Positions 34,561-47,000 of a stretch of 64,000 bases of DNA are shown piece after piece. The stretch comes from Cycas panzhihuaensis (Eukaryota; Cycadophyta), in contig CM041465.1 of NCBI GenBank assembly GCA_023213395.1, positions 110,429,741-110,493,740 on the forward strand, written 5' to 3'. Every line of letters starts with the position of its first letter. Position 1 is the first letter of the stretch. Under the pieces are notes generated by a model. The model was not told where the DNA came from. It was given only the letters and a program-made list of their open reading frames with translations, and did no database searches. The translations under genes were made by a program, and so were the position numbers.

Positions 34561-37487
34561 TGTTTTCTGGCTACCAGGAATGGGTATGGACAAATCAACT
34601 CAGGTAAGCACAGGTATGCTTCCTTATTTTTCACCTTTATTGTTTCTTTGGAAAGGTAGATAGAAGTATCGCCTCATTGCATGGTTGCCTGTCACATTCG
34701 AGTGATCACCTTGTACCTATTACTTGATCATGCTGCTTGTCATCTTTTTAGCCTATGACGACCCGCGGGATCTGCCTCTCCATGATGCAGGCATCCCCAT
34801 GGCACTTTATAACCCCTTGCGCCACCTCTGCGTCACCTCAAGCCTCACCTAACTCATGCGATCTGCTCACACCTTGATCTTACATTCTTTCATAGCACTT
34901 TCGGGAATCCTAACTCTTGAGGTCTCATTTGCTCTAGCCTACATGTCACACGGGCTGTTCCTAGCCACTTGGATAGGAGGGCCAGCACTCCTAGACCTAG
35001 CACATCTCCATTTAGGGCTCCCAGGACCCTTACCATTGCTATTTTAGCATTCTGGTCTTGCACCACTGTAAACTTAGTGGTACCGTAAAGTTTACCGTGT
35101 TGCAATTATTGCTCACTATTTTCTTAATCCATCGTGGCAATTCTCGCTCTTTTTGTAGAACTACATGTGGATAAGTTACCAAGTTAGCCCTACCCAAACC
35201 TTAATCACTCGATTAGGGTTAGGATGAGTATATATCCCAAAAAAGACCTCATTTTACCTCTCTTGGCTCTTCAACAACACTTCCTACTACTGTTGTTCTG
35301 CTCTATCTTCCTCTCTTTTCGTAGGTATGCCTGCAACACTGGAGTTTTATGCCATTCTAGCCTGGGATTCACCTACAGTAGCTTTGTTATGTGGTAGAGG
35401 ACTCTTGATCTAGCATCTTCAAGCAAGATCTCCATGCTTACCCTTGAGTTTTCATCCAGTAAGTCTCTCCTATAACTCGACCTTGTGAGGTACCCTGCAG
35501 ACCCTATAGGATCTGCCTTCTTTCATTATTTGCAGGGGTAGATCCACCCCTGACATAGCCCAATAGGTACCCCTTACTCTAGTTCTATATTTTAGCACCA
35601 ATTTTTTCCATTAAAACTTGTCTAAAAGAATACTATCCTCTCTTTTTTGTGTTTTTGCTATAAATAGGGAGTGTTTTTCCCATTTTTTGGCTTTATCACC
35701 TCAAGATTTCTCCCATTCTCTGTTGGTTTCTCTCAAGAAAGCTACGGGAGAAGGTCCATAAGGACTAGGTGAAGGGAGTTAAGGTAGGATCTGTCCCTTT
35801 TTAGATTACTCCCCAAGGGCAAACCCCTTCCCATCCTTCCTCTCTTGCATCTGTGCTTCCCTTGAGCAAACTAGGAGTTGGTGACCCAAGCCTGTGCTGG
35901 ATATCAATGTACGTAGCCCTTGCTGCGCTGGTTCCAAGCCTACACACTCTCCCTTTGGGCTCTCTTTAAGCCCCAAACATCATCCAGTATCCATCTGCAC
36001 ACTTGGTAAGGCCGATGCGGCGATTCGCTGTTCATAGCATCTTCGTTACTTAGCCATCTCTTCCACGTCCTATAACATTCATTCCCATGCTTGTTTGTTA
36101 CTCATAGACTATCATATAACCATTATACTTTTACATTGTGAGGTTGCATGGAGGTCCACTTGTGGGAGGTTTTGCCATCCTGAGGCTAACCTCTCTTTCT
36201 TGCTTGGTGTACATTATTTTCTTTAGAGGAGAGCAGAGTTGATTTGAGTAGTAGCTTCACTAACCTAAGGTACCAAACTCTAGTATTCATTTTGTATCAT
36301 TACTTATATATTATCTTGCATCTTGGAAGCCCCTTCTTGGAAGGGAAAACCCTTTGTGATTGCAAGTTTGTAGTAGCATTTGTGAAGGGAAAGAACACGC
36401 TAATCTGGGTAAGTCCTTGCTCTTCTTTCTTCCTTCGTTTTCCATTTTCTTGCATGGTCTTTGGCTCTCTTTACTTTCCTGCTTTGTTTTTCCTTTACAC
36501 GGGGAAGGTAAGGAAACCCCCACTCCACTTTTGCTCCAACTATGGCTGCGCATTGACTAAGGACGAGAGGACGTACGTGGCATATAAGTGAAGTTTCCTA
36601 TCAACTGCTTCACTTTCTGGGTATGCATCATCTCCCTTCCTCCACCTCTTTCTTTTTGTGCTTTTATTAGGCATCCATTCTCTTTACATAATAAGTCGCA
36701 TAAAGACAAAAAGGGTAACAAACCAATTTATTTACATTCACCTTGCATATGTGTGCTACACGGTTGCTTTTATAAGAAAAGGGACATAATAGGAATTGCA
36801 CCTCCCCATTTTCTTACATAAACTGAAAGCATCCCTTAATTGGACGTCACTTTAGTATGCATGCTTGAGCGTACATAAACACTTTCTTTTCTTTCTTTTC
36901 TTTGTCTTTTGTTATTAAAAAGGAAAAGAGAGAGAGGGAGTGTAGTTCTAGATCCCCCTTTGTGGATATACATGAGGTTACCTTTTAGTCGTGTCTTTAC
37001 CATATTCCATATATCCAACACGCATAAGTCTCGTCATTCTTGATCAGACTTAACCCCCCTATCTTACATAGTAGTAAGGATTCCCCTTTCACTATTACCT
37101 TCTCTGTTTAGACTCACCTTGGGCTAATCGACCTAAGGAGGGCTTATTTGCACTTGTCTTGTACCCCTTTGCCTATTGCACCTTATCCTACATTCCTTCT
37201 CTATGTAGGTCTCTCCTTCTCCCTTCTGGCCATCCAAGGGTGGGAGGACCTCATCCTTTGGGACTACTTGAGATACCCCTATGTGTATCTCATCCCTCGA
37301 AACCAAAAATGAAAGTTACTTTGAGGAAGTTAGGCACCATTCATAGGTGCCAAACTCGCGCTCCGGTGCACAGATGCCATGTGTGGTGTTCTCTTCTGCT
37401 TATAGGATTCTATCCATACTCTAGCATTGGGCGTTAACCACTATAACCCCTACTAAGCATAGTGACCATCCCAGAGATGCGATTCCA
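34561..37487 (+). repeat. 5' LTR of Tat copy C
   Basis: 2927 bp, starting TGTTTTCTGGCTACCAGG and ending GATGCGATTCCA. It aligns along its whole length with 48988-51902. It starts inside the copia-1 pre-integrase domain. The frame of 115 codons at 36244-36591 also exists in the other LTR, but only because the LTRs are copies; it is not conserved in copy A or B. Confidence 0.95.
35659..35666 (+). promoter_or_regulatory. TATA box in the 5' LTR of Tat copy C
   Basis: TATAAATA followed by GGGAG fits a plant core promoter, about 1.1 kb into the LTR. The 3' LTR has TGTAAATA at the same place (50110-50117). An alternative TATATAT lies near 35230 and is kept in both LTRs. Confidence 0.5.
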
Positions 37488-37488
37488 C

Positions 37489-37506
37489 TAGTGACCATAC
37501 TAGGGA
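37489..37506 (+). other. Primer binding site of Tat copy C, decayed
   Basis: TAGTGACCATACTAGGGA lies one base after the LTR. It equals the copy A site TGGCGACCATCTTTGGGG with mostly transition changes (G to A, C to T), so it is probably the same tRNA primer. Confidence 0.65.
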
Positions 37507-37599
37507 CCTGCTAGTAAGGGAGCTAGTCTTTCTCTCTTCCTGTTGGTGCTACTAACTTTTAGTAGCTTTCTCCTTTTATTCCCTTTTGTTGGGAAGCTC

Positions 37600-40256
37600 C
37601 CAACACATACCTTACATTTTTCTCTCCATTTTTCTTCTAACACGTTGGTGAGTCTTGTATGTGACACTTCTTACATTGCCTACGAGGTCTTCCCCCATTG
37701 TTAGAGGATCCTTCGTATCATCCCCCTTCATCGTCAGATTCTGATTTGACCATGGAAGGTTATTCTTTCGATTGGGCATACCATGCTTATGCTACTAGCA
37801 CCCATGAGTTTCTTGTCTCTTTCCCGTTATCCACCCAAGAGGGTGACGATCCTATCTATTATCCGGGTGATCAACAACACCCACTTGATATCCATCCCTC
37901 TACTCATGAAGTGGAGATTCCATCTTCTCTTGAGTTCTATCACCTAGGTGGTGATTCTTATGAGGAGTGTCTTGAGGGATCCGCTTCGTTAGAGGTTTCA
38001 TCTACTTCTTACGATCGAGCGGATACCCCTCCGACCAATGTGGTTAAAGCCCTCAACGCATGCTTTCGTGCCGCCTGCCTTCAACCACGTCCTAAATAGT
38101 TTGAAGACGTCTTGCGTGGTGAAGCATCTTCTTCATCCACATCTACTCTACCTACAAGTAACCCATTCCTCCCATCGCTTTCGTCCCATCTGGTTCTCAC
38201 ACCTACCCTAGGGACATCCATTGCATCCTCTACTTCTCTTTATGGTCCCAACTCTTCTTGAACCACTCGAGGTATGTCTTTCTCCCAGCTTGGGGTTAGC
38301 ATGCCTCTCCCTAGCCAAGCAAATATGCCACCCCCAAATGTGACATACACATTTCCCATTAGATCTAAGGGTCTTGTTTATGCCTCTACCTCTAGTCATG
38401 TTGGACCCATCTTCACATGCACCCAAGCTCAGTCTAGTGTTCCTTCCCTTTATGTACCTCTAGGCTATACATCTCAGCCTTAGGGGCATGGTAAAAGGAA
38501 CCACATTCTTGTTTATAGGGTGGACCCTTTACATCCATATGGGGTCGCACCACTTAGGGGCGGCCCATATGGATAGAAACTGGTCCCTCACCCCTCATTT
38601 CCACCATCTTGCGTAGCTCCTTACATTGCGCCTACGCAAGGAGGCACAACTCCTTTTCAAGGTGCCTTTCCTCAAGTCCCTTTTCAACAAGGGGCATTTC
38701 CTCAAGGAGGGATGGGCCCTCTACCCCTATCTGCTTCTTGTTTATTGCCTTCTTCATCTTTTGCTGATCCTATGATCTAAGCAAGGGCACATCCCTTTAT
38801 GTATTATAGATTGACACCTTTGTCTAGTAAGGCACTAAGGACCAACTTACTGCCTCATCCCCCTGAAGTTCTTAAGTTCAATGGGACTTCATCATAGGAC
38901 CCAACAAAGCATGTCTGTAGTTTCTCTATGGCATGCATAGACTACTGGGCCTACAATCACATCTTAATGAAACTATTTCCACAGTCTCTTCAAGGCAATG
39001 CCGTCAAATGGTTCTATCACCTGCCCGCTCACTCCATCTATTCATTCCAGCAACTCGTGGATGAGTTCATCAACTATTTTGATGTAGCTTGTCCATTTGA
39101 AAGTAGAATGAAATCCCTCCTCTCGCTTAAATAAGGTCACGATGAGATGAATCGTGACTTTATGTGGCAATTCCACTACCTTCTCCATTCCACCAAGGCT
39201 ACTTTACCTAAGGAATTAAAGAGGAACATCTTTGTCAATGCACTACACCCTGAAGTCCATGTGGAAGTCCTTAAGATGGGGGCAACCATATGTGACTCTG
39301 CCATAGTGAAGTGCTTGGAAATTAAGGTTATTTAGATCTAGGTTGGACTCAAGAAGCCCCTGAAGTCCTCACAGCATTATAAGGCACCCCCAACAACTAA
39401 AGAAACTAAAACTCAACAACTAACTAGGTCTTCTTCCCACTCAACTGAGAAGACCCTAGACCCCCTTACCTCTGCCATCTATTCATTTGAACGTACGATG
39501 AAGGAACTTAAGCTTTAAGCTCCTTCATCAGCTACATCTAACAAACCTTTTCAACAAGCTTCCCAAGCCACTCCTTCCAAGGGTGGAAACACCCAATCCT
39601 CCGAAGCGAGGAAACCCGATTCCTCGCTTGAGAAGAAGTGGTGATCTATTCATGGAGAAAGCTTTCATGACGATTCGCGCTGCTGGGTTCAACATCCTAG
39701 GGATGCCTAACAACGTGATTTTTCTCCCAAACGAGCCTCAAGGCCCAACCTCGACCAACCTATCCATAGAGATCCGTTCCCCAAGCGTAGGGAGTGCAAT
39801 CACAACCCTCAACAAAAGAATAATCGAAACTAGGGAAGATCTTTGAACCCACGCCCTTCACATGGTAAAGGGAAGGGCATGCAGGGTTTGTCTTCCTCCT
39901 TGCATTCCCCTGACTGTCATACCCCTTCACCTTCGCAATCCCAGAACAAGGGAAAGAAGGTGATCCAGATGCTTAAGGAAACTCCTCTATATGCCTTAAC
40001 TCAGTCTCAAGCCACCAAAGAGGTAACTAGCACCTCTTCATCTATCCCACATCTTGATCCTCTTCCAGAAACCTCTTTTATGGAAGTTCCTTTGCTTCCC
40101 AAGACTATCCATGTTCACCCTAGTCACTACAATTTCAAAAGAGCTCTTCCTCAACCTACAGTAAAGGGAAAGACCTTTTCTATCATTAATGAGCTTCATA
40201 CCATGGCCACCAGGATGTCCATTATGGACATCTTGAGAAGTTGTCCTGAACAATAA
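37600..40256 (+). pseudogene. Gag of Tat copy C, broken by stops
   Basis: Structural particle protein. In one frame: LEDPSYHPPSSSDSDLTMEG (37701), TPPTNVVKALNACF (about 38030); the capsid core LMKLFPQSLQGNAVKWFYHL and LVDEFINYFDVACPFESRMK (38965-39115); MNRDFMWQF (39147); VEVLKMGATICDSAIVKCL (39260). The zinc motif C-x2-H-x4-H-x4-C has its first Cys codon changed to TGA (EKKW-stop-SIHGESFHDDSRC, about 39630-39690). The last part, to 40256, is Ser/Thr/Pro-rich. The start codon is not clear because the N-terminus has decayed. Stops are mainly TAG and TGA. Confidence 0.9.
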
Positions 40257-40740
40257 ACACTCCTTTTAGAAGCTTTAGGATTGGGTAACACGCCCATTCA
40301 CGCTTTAGGTATTGCCCAAGGTCATGAGCCCACCATTTCTTTTGATCCTAAAGATCTTCCCCCTGCTGGTGAAAGGGAGTGCCAATGGAACTTTCCTTTC
40401 ACCATTACTATTGACATACCTAATTGCACTTTGCGAAGGACCATTGTCAACAATGGTTCTTCCATTAATGCTATGCCCTTGCACATTATGCAAGAGCTTG
40501 GCATTTCTGCCTTGGAACCTATTCCATGGCGATGCTAAGGCTACGATGGTAGCAAGAAGACTCCCTTAGGATCTATTTTGATGCCCTTTACCCTTGAGGA
40601 TAAGACTTTCCTTACTGATATTGTAGTCCTCGACGTAGACGTCGACTACAATCTCCTTTTGGGTCGACCATGGCTTGATCAAATGGGAGTCGTGTATTTG
40701 ACCCGCTAGGGGCAACTCAAGTTCATCTACGATGAGTGAA
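40257..40740 (+). pseudogene. Aspartic protease of Tat copy C, active-site Asp lost
   Basis: It continues in the gag frame: FDPKDLPPAGERECQWNF, PNCTLRRTIVNNGSSINAMP (about 40415-40475), then ISALEPIPWRC with a stop and GYDGSKKTPLG. DVDVDYNLLLGRPWLDQMGV (about 40635-40695) is the conserved I/LLGRPWL block. The active site would be D-N-G-S-S, but here it is N-N-G-S-S. Copy A keeps the Asp. Confidence 0.9.
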
Positions 40741-41659
40741 TGAGGGTTGTTTCCTATGAACTTCCACCTACTAAACAATCCCATCAAACCAACCAACCAA
40801 GCCATGGTCGTGTGAAGGGTGATAAAGGCCCTTCCACCCATGCCTCTGCTTGTTCTATTAGCATTTGTGATTCGTCTCATTCAGAAGGAGATCCTACATC
40901 TTTTTCTTCAAGCCTTATCTGTTTTGCTCCTATTGGTATTGGGAGCTATGGATACCTTGCCATATTTAGTGACGATGAGTCCAATGGCAAGGACGAGGAT
41001 CTTCCTCATCCTGTTTCTCTTCTTCGCACCAGTAGGAGACACTCTCCTTGCTCTAGGCCTCAACCTAGAACCTCTCTCATTGGAGAGACTGGACACCCTC
41101 TTATATCACATGTTATTGCTCACATTGATCCACCGATCCTTGAGTCTTCCCCTTCATCATCCCCTGCAGGTGATGAATATGGGGAACTTCCTTTGGCCCC
41201 TTATAGGGGATGATGATGGGGAACTTCCTTTCGCCCCTTATAAGGGGCCCCTTCTCAACTCTACCACAGAGTCTCTTAGGGATGTTGGGCAGCCTGCCAA
41301 CCACCATGGTCCTTCTCCCACTTCCTCTCGTGCCTCGTCTATTCGAAGTAAGGTCATCCAAGGGGTGGATTACTTCAAGGATGATGAGGCTCTACTTGAG
41401 CATTTAGCGGGCTCCATGCCGAACCTTCCTTATGGTCACCATAGACTTAGCCACTAGAAGGTCTTAGTGATTGGGTCAACCCTTGCCGACCCAATCCCAT
41501 CTCCTATTCTGTCTCCTCCTATTGACCTTGCCCCCCTTCATTTCAAGGAGGGGAATGCCATGTGCATGGGGGCAACCCAGGACATAGTCCTCACCTTGGG
41601 CAAGGTCATTAAGGTGGGGGCCAAATGTTCTTCTAATGAGATAAGGGAATACTCCCTTT
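40741..41659 (+). pseudogene. Protease-to-RT linker of Tat copy C
   Basis: The gag-protease frame stays open for 158 codons (40740-41213) with no catalytic motif. It is rich in Ser, Pro and acidic residues (IFSDDESNGKDEDLPHP) and ends GELPLAPYRG. A near-repeat of that last segment, GELPFAPYKGP, follows in another frame at about 41218-41250, which suggests a local duplication of about 45 bp. The overlapping hydrophobic 212-codon frame at 40819-41457 is a shadow of this. Confidence 0.65.
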
Positions 41660-42480
41660 TATTCTAGGAGTTCCAAGATATTTTTGCATGGGACTATTCT
41701 AACATGAAGGGAATCGACCCCTCCATTATCACCCACAACCTTACCACAGTCCCTAGCGCTCACCCTATGCGCTAAAAAAAATGCCCATTACACCCAAAAC
41801 TCTTAGCTGCCATCAAAATAGAGGTTGAGAAGCTCCTAGACGCAGGACTCATCACTTCCATTGACTACCCTAAATGGATATCTAACATCATTCCTATTGT
41901 TAAAAAGAATAGGACCATCTTGATATACGTTGACTTCCATGACATCAACAATACATGTCCTAAAGACAATTTTCTACTCTTGTTCATCGATTAGATCATC
42001 GATCGAACCACCGGTTTGAAGTCATGTCCTTGTTGGATGGGTTCTCTAGTTACAATCAAATTTAAATCTCTCCTGAAGACTTTCATAAGACGGCCTTCAC
42101 CACCCCGTGGGGTACATTTGTCTATAAGGCAATGCCCTTTGGATTGAAGAATGCAGGTGCCACTTATCAAATGGCAATGCACTTCATTTCCCATGACCTT
42201 ATTAATAATACGTTGGAGTTCTTTATGGACGATATGATGGGTCTCTCACGCGTTAGAGTCCATCACCCTTCAGATTTGTGGACTATCTTCATGTGATGTC
42301 ACAAATACCACATAAGTCTCAATCTACTCAAATGCGTATTCGCTGTCACTTCTGGTAAACTCCCTGGTTCCCTCGTGTCGAAACAAGGAATTCAAATCGA
42401 CCCTGACAAAGTCAAGGTAATCCTTAACATGCCACCGCCTAGAACTCAACAATAGATTAAGTTATTTTTAGGTAGGCTGA
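41660..42480 (+). pseudogene. Reverse transcriptase of Tat copy C, broken
   Basis: EFQDIFAWDYSNMKGIDPSI (41669 on) is the usual start of the Tat RT. There follow KIEVEKLLDAGLITSIDYPK, WISNIIPIVKKNRTILIYVD (first catalytic Asp region, normally V-C-V-D-F-R-D) and NNTCPKDNF. After a frameshift near 42000 come ATYQMAMHFISHDLINNTLE and FFMDDMMGLSR (active site, about 42220-42250). MPPPRTQQ and IKLFLGRLMFLRYF close the connection near 42430-42495. Two or more frameshifts and many stops make it inactive. Confidence 0.9.
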
Positions 42481-43150
42481 TGTTCCTTAGGTATTTTTTG
42501 GCAAACTTCACCATGAACGCCAAACCTCTCACTAACCTATTAAAGAAGGGAGCCTTGTTTATTTGGTCGGTGAAGGGCCAACAAGCTTTCGAAGGACTTA
42601 AGAAAGCCCTTGCTTCCACTCCGATGTTAGTGCCCTCTCTCTTTGATAGGCCTTTCACCCTCTATACCTCAGCGACCGATGAGTCCTTAGGTGCCATGTT
42701 GGTCTAGAAGGATGATTTAGGAACTGAGAAAGCCATCTACTTCATTAGTTGCACCCTCATGGCTATCGAACTCAGCTACTCTCTAACTAAGAAGGAATGC
42801 CTCTCCTTGGTCCATGAAGTTTAGGCACTACTTGGTCAGAAACACTACTAAGGTGATCGTTTAATCTGATCCCTTGTATTATTTACTCACCCACTCTGAC
42901 CTGACAGGTAGGACTGGTCATTGGGCCATCCTCCTTCAAGAATTTAATCTCCAAATCTTTAATAGGAAATTAAAGAAGGGGATCGTAGTGGCAGAACAAC
43001 TTGTAGATGCCCTTGTCCCTAACTCGCTTAATGCTCCCATTGATAACTCTCTTCCTGATGAGTCTATCTTGACTATCCAGGGCACTGCTCCCTACCCACT
43101 CATTGATAGTAAGTGGTATGGTGGCATCGTACGGTACCTTACTCAGTAGT
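42481..43150 (+). pseudogene. Gypsy RNase H of Tat copy C, broken
   Basis: FTMNAKPLTNLLKKGALFIW, QAFEGLKKALASTPML and RPFTLYTSATDESLGAMLV (42510-42705) lead into the RNase H; its first Asp is in ATDESLGAML. After TAG come KAIYFISCTLMAIELSYSLT and KKECLSLVHEV (about 42730-42820), which holds the Glu region. The end is WAILLQEFNLQIFNRKLKKG with VVAEQLVDALVPN (42920-43030). This is the ordinary gypsy RNase H joined to RT, distinct from the second RNase H at 48156. Confidence 0.88.
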
Positions 43151-43169
43151 AGTATTGCCCAAAAGCCAG

Positions 43170-44381
43170 TAACATGGTTAGGTCTCGCATTCAGACCACC
43201 GCTAGGCAATACTTCCTTATAGATAAAGTATTATACAAGAGATCCTTTGATGGGATCCTCCTCCATTGCGTCACTCCCGATGAAGCAGACCAGATACTCC
43301 ATGAATGCCACCATAGCATTTGTGGGGGCCACTTTGGGGGCCAATCCATGGCCCAAAGGATCCTTCGTATGGGCTATTATTGGCCATCCCTCTTCAAGGA
43401 CACCCATGCCTATGCCTTGAGATATTGATGATGCCAAGAGAATGCTAACATCACCCACATACCTTCTGAGGATCTTCATCTCATTGTATCTCTATGGACC
43501 TTTGCCTAATGGGGTTTAGACCTCATTGGAGCCATATCACCACCTTCTTCAAGTTTATCTTGACTACCATGGAGTACTTCATAAAATGGGCGGAAGCCAT
43601 CTCTTTGATCACTACCCCTGGCAAGATGATAGACACTTTCATCTACCAGTATATCATTTTCCACTTTAGGATTCTCGGCGTCTTAATCACAGATAATGAA
43701 ACTCCTTTTTGTAACAAGGAGATGGATGAGCTTTGCAAGAAATTCTACATTTCTCATAAAACTTCCTCTCCTTACTATCCCCAGGCTAACGACCAAGTTG
43801 AATCATTCAATAAAACTCTCATCAACGTTCTAAAGAAAACCATTGCCCAATCTCAAAGAGATTGGTACCTCCAGCTCCCTTCTGCCCTATAGGCCTATCA
43901 TACCTCTATCTACATAGCTATGGGAATGACTCTATTCTCCCTAGTCTATGGGACTGAGGCGGTACTCCCATTGGAAGTCAAGATCCTCTCTTTACGAGTT
44001 TCTCTTCAAGGTCTTATCGATGAGTAGTCTATTCATCAGGCTCACCTCTTAGATCTCGAGGCTTTGGATGAGAGACATTTGACTGCTTACCAGGCGAACC
44101 TCGCATCCAAAGACCGCTTGCAAAGGACTTATGATAAATACCTTCATTCTCATCCTTTGTATCCCAAGGACTAAGTTCTCAAGCTGGAATATCTTCATGA
44201 TCACTTGACCAAATTTAGACCCAAATGGGTTAGTCCCTTTGTCATTCTCAAGAGTCTCGATAACGACGCCTATAAGATTGCCACCCTGGAGGGCCTTGAA
44301 TTTGAGAAAGCCATTAATGGGAAATTCCTCAAAAACTTCTATGCACGATCTCTTTACTATCTTTTCCATGCACCGAAATGA
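43170..44381 (+). pseudogene. Integrase of Tat copy C, broken
   Basis: VLYKRSFDGILLHCVTPDEA and ILHECHHSICGGHFGGQSMA with MGYYWPSLFKD (43220-43395) form the HHCC region. After a frameshift, the core reads TTMEYFIKWAEAISLITTPG, then LITDNETPFCNKEMDEL (second Asp, about 43683) and YYPQANDQVESFNKTLINVL (Glu in QVESFNKT, about 43800). The C-terminal domain is HSHPLYPKD and FRPKWVSPFVILKSLDNDAY (GPF reads SPF), ending FLKNFYARSLYYLFHAPK with TGA at 44379-44381. The residues for D,D-35-E are present, but stops and at least one shift disable it. Confidence 0.92.
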
Positions 44382-45000
44382 GCCTAAACTATCATCCTAA
44401 GCATGTTCCCATTCCTCCTGGCCATAGGTAGGATGGCGGCTTAGGGTGACTTTCTTGCTCTTTTCAGGTTCTTCCCACATAACCCGCTTATTGCCCTTCC
44501 TCTAGGGACATTATCTTTTTACTTGGGCACATCCCCTAATTAAGATGATGCATTGGAGTGTTGTTACTCTATCATCCTTGGTGATTCCTTTGTATATTCC
44601 ACTATGCTCCCATGTGGACGTCTGTGCTACCCTATCTCCTAGCCTCACATACGTCTATCGCCACTGCTCATGGTGATCATGTATACCTCTGCTAGGAATA
44701 TGGCCCTACATGAAAGGAAGTGTGTATAACTCAAATAAATATCATAACATAAAACCATATAATAATCAACTCAAAATATCATCAACCATACCCTCGTGCA
44801 TCCGTGCACCCTCATACACATACATACACAAACATGGAAATAAATATACATCATCCATCACATGTCATTATACACATCATCATATGTCAAATGGGGTACC
44901 AATCACCCCGTCTATACATAAAATAATCATCGTGTGTCATATCATACAATTGGTATCGTACATTATCCGTGGGAAGCTAGAATCCTTGTAGGGAGGAGTA
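44382..45000. other. Spacer between integrase and the antisense gene
   Basis: The first 330 bp match copy A (1-374, minus). From about 44710 there is an AT-rich part with CATAC/ATACA runs, in which a 93-codon plus frame has no family resemblance. It may serve as the 3' end region of both the sense pol transcript and the antisense gene, which converge here. Confidence 0.5.
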
Positions 45001-45664
45001 CAATCATGTGGTAACATATAACGACTCCCTGGAGGTCTGTGCTTTCACCTCATCAGATCAAGACTCCTACTCTGCTCTACTTCTACCCTACCCCTGGGGT
45101 ATTTTCCCTCTCCTAGGGACCACATGCCTCTTAGGCTCCTCCTCAGTCTCTAGGAGCTCCTTACCTCGTTTCCCTCATCTTGTGGCCTCCTCGGGGTCGT
45201 CGCTGTTGTGTGGGTATGAGTCCTACTCTGTGATGACCTCGATGCCACCTTGTCTACCAGTCGATTGTATTATGCATGGATACGATCCTACTCTCTCTCA
45301 ACTCCTTGGAGCCTCTCCTCCATCCCTCATATATTCTCCTCCATCACTGCCATCTAGATGCGACTCTTGACATCCCTTCCTACTCCTTCTAGGGCCTCCA
45401 ACGCCTGTACTCGACCTCGTAGGGCATCCCTCTTGGCCTAGGTCTCATCTAGCTCCACCTATAGGCATCCCACACATGACTCATGCCCCTATGACTCTTC
45501 TATCAAGACGTATCTCTCCCTCACCAGTGGGGCGAATGCTGCTGAGTAGGAACCTACCGATCGAGGTTCATCTCCAACCTAGATGGGAGGTTGCCCCTCT
45601 GCGTAGGCTTGGGATAACATCTTCCAGACTACCGCCTCCACCAACCTCTAGATCTCTGCCATAA

Positions 45665-45778
45665 CTATAAATCTAATACGTCACATGTTAATACATGTCC
45701 ATATACATGCCAAACCAAAATCAAATGATATATAGACATCTGGCAATTGAAAGATGACAAAAGAAGGTAGTGTCTCAC
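45665..45778 (-). other. Predicted intron 2 of the antisense PMD-like gene
   Basis: Minus-strand donor CACAAG|GTGAGA, an AT-rich body with ATTAAC as a possible branch site, and acceptor ATTTATAG|TTATGG. Its 114 bp is divisible by three, so the frame is the same on both sides. The text within the intron is not protein-like. Confidence 0.5.
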
Positions 45779-47000
45779 CTTGTGCGGCTGCCGACTCCCC
45801 AACTCGGATGATGGCCTCTGCTCTAGGCACTCCACCAGTTACAGGTACCTCCTTCTCCTCCGGTACCTCCTCGGCAATTGCCTTAGCTACTGGGGTATCT
45901 CTCCTCTCCTCTACTAGTGCCACTACCTCCCCAGATCTCCTGACTATCTGTAATCTCTGGGCTCGAGTCACTGGGCCCCTACTCTCCTCTGCAGCTCCTT
46001 AAGGGCCCACCTCTCCTCCTGCGGTCCCCGATGGACCTGCCTCTCCTCCCGCGGTCCCTAATGGACCTACACCTCCTCCTGCAGCTCATGATGGGCCAGC
46101 CCTATCGCCGCCATCTCCTCCGTCTCCACCATCTTATGGGGCACCTCCTGCCCCACCTGCCTCGTCATCACTGTCCCACCTCAATGCTTGATATGGATCT
46201 GATATGAAATATTCCATGGTGATGAGGTCCAGTGATGTGGCCTCCACCGAGCAATGGACATGTGCCTAGTCCTCAGTCCCCCTAAACTTAGTCTACCACC
46301 TACGTACCATGGGGGGCCACTCTAAAATGGGGTATGGTCTCCCTACTAGTGCCACCGCTCTGAAGTGATTGAAGAACCAACGTTGTGATAAGGTGTTGTA
46401 TGATAAGTTGCCCTTCCCTGCCACCTGAATAACGTCCAACTGGGTGACTAAGTTCATCTCTGTGAGGGTAGCCTAGTCTAGTCTCTCCCCAGCCTCGCAT
46501 CTCCGTACAACATCCATCCATCTTCCAGGGATGTCCCAATAGTTCTGTTTCTAGGATATCCAGAATAGAATACATAGCGTGATCAGTTTCCTCATACGAG
46601 GAACTCCCAAAATAACCATACTCTGTAAGGGGATACCTCTCCTCTCCCATTTGTCTGAGCCCATGAAGAACGTGGTTGCCTCCCTGTGTGCTACCTTATT
46701 GCTAGGAAGCATCCCTAGTGATGCTGGCCTCCCAGACGCCGGCACTTCCAATATCCTCTTGATATCCCCTGGTGTGACTGTCATGTCTCCCACTTGGGGA
46801 AGATGGAACACATGTCTCCGTCTATCCCAGTGTGAGACGATGTCTACTAGGAGCCTCTACTCTAATATATACAGTGGCATCCTTGTGACCTTCAGTAGGC
46901 CACACCTAGCTAAAGTCTACTCATCCTTGTAAGACATCATCTCTATAAAGCTCAACATCACAATGCCAATGTTCTCACGGTTGTCCACCACGATCACCAC

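Noticed and set aside
36244-36591. 115-codon frame seen again at 50667-51044 (125 codons)
   Set aside because: Both lie at the same place in the two LTRs of one element, so similarity is by copying; no counterpart frame in copies A or B.
40819-41457. 212-codon hydrophobic frame that could suggest an env-like protein
   Set aside because: It overlaps the gag-protease-linker frame in another phase; hydrophobicity comes from Ser/Pro/Asp codons read out of frame, and copy A does not keep it.
45008-45370. 120-codon plus-strand frame
   Set aside because: Shadow of the antisense gene's C-terminal region; its Ser/Pro/Leu-rich text is the complement of the charged helix codons.
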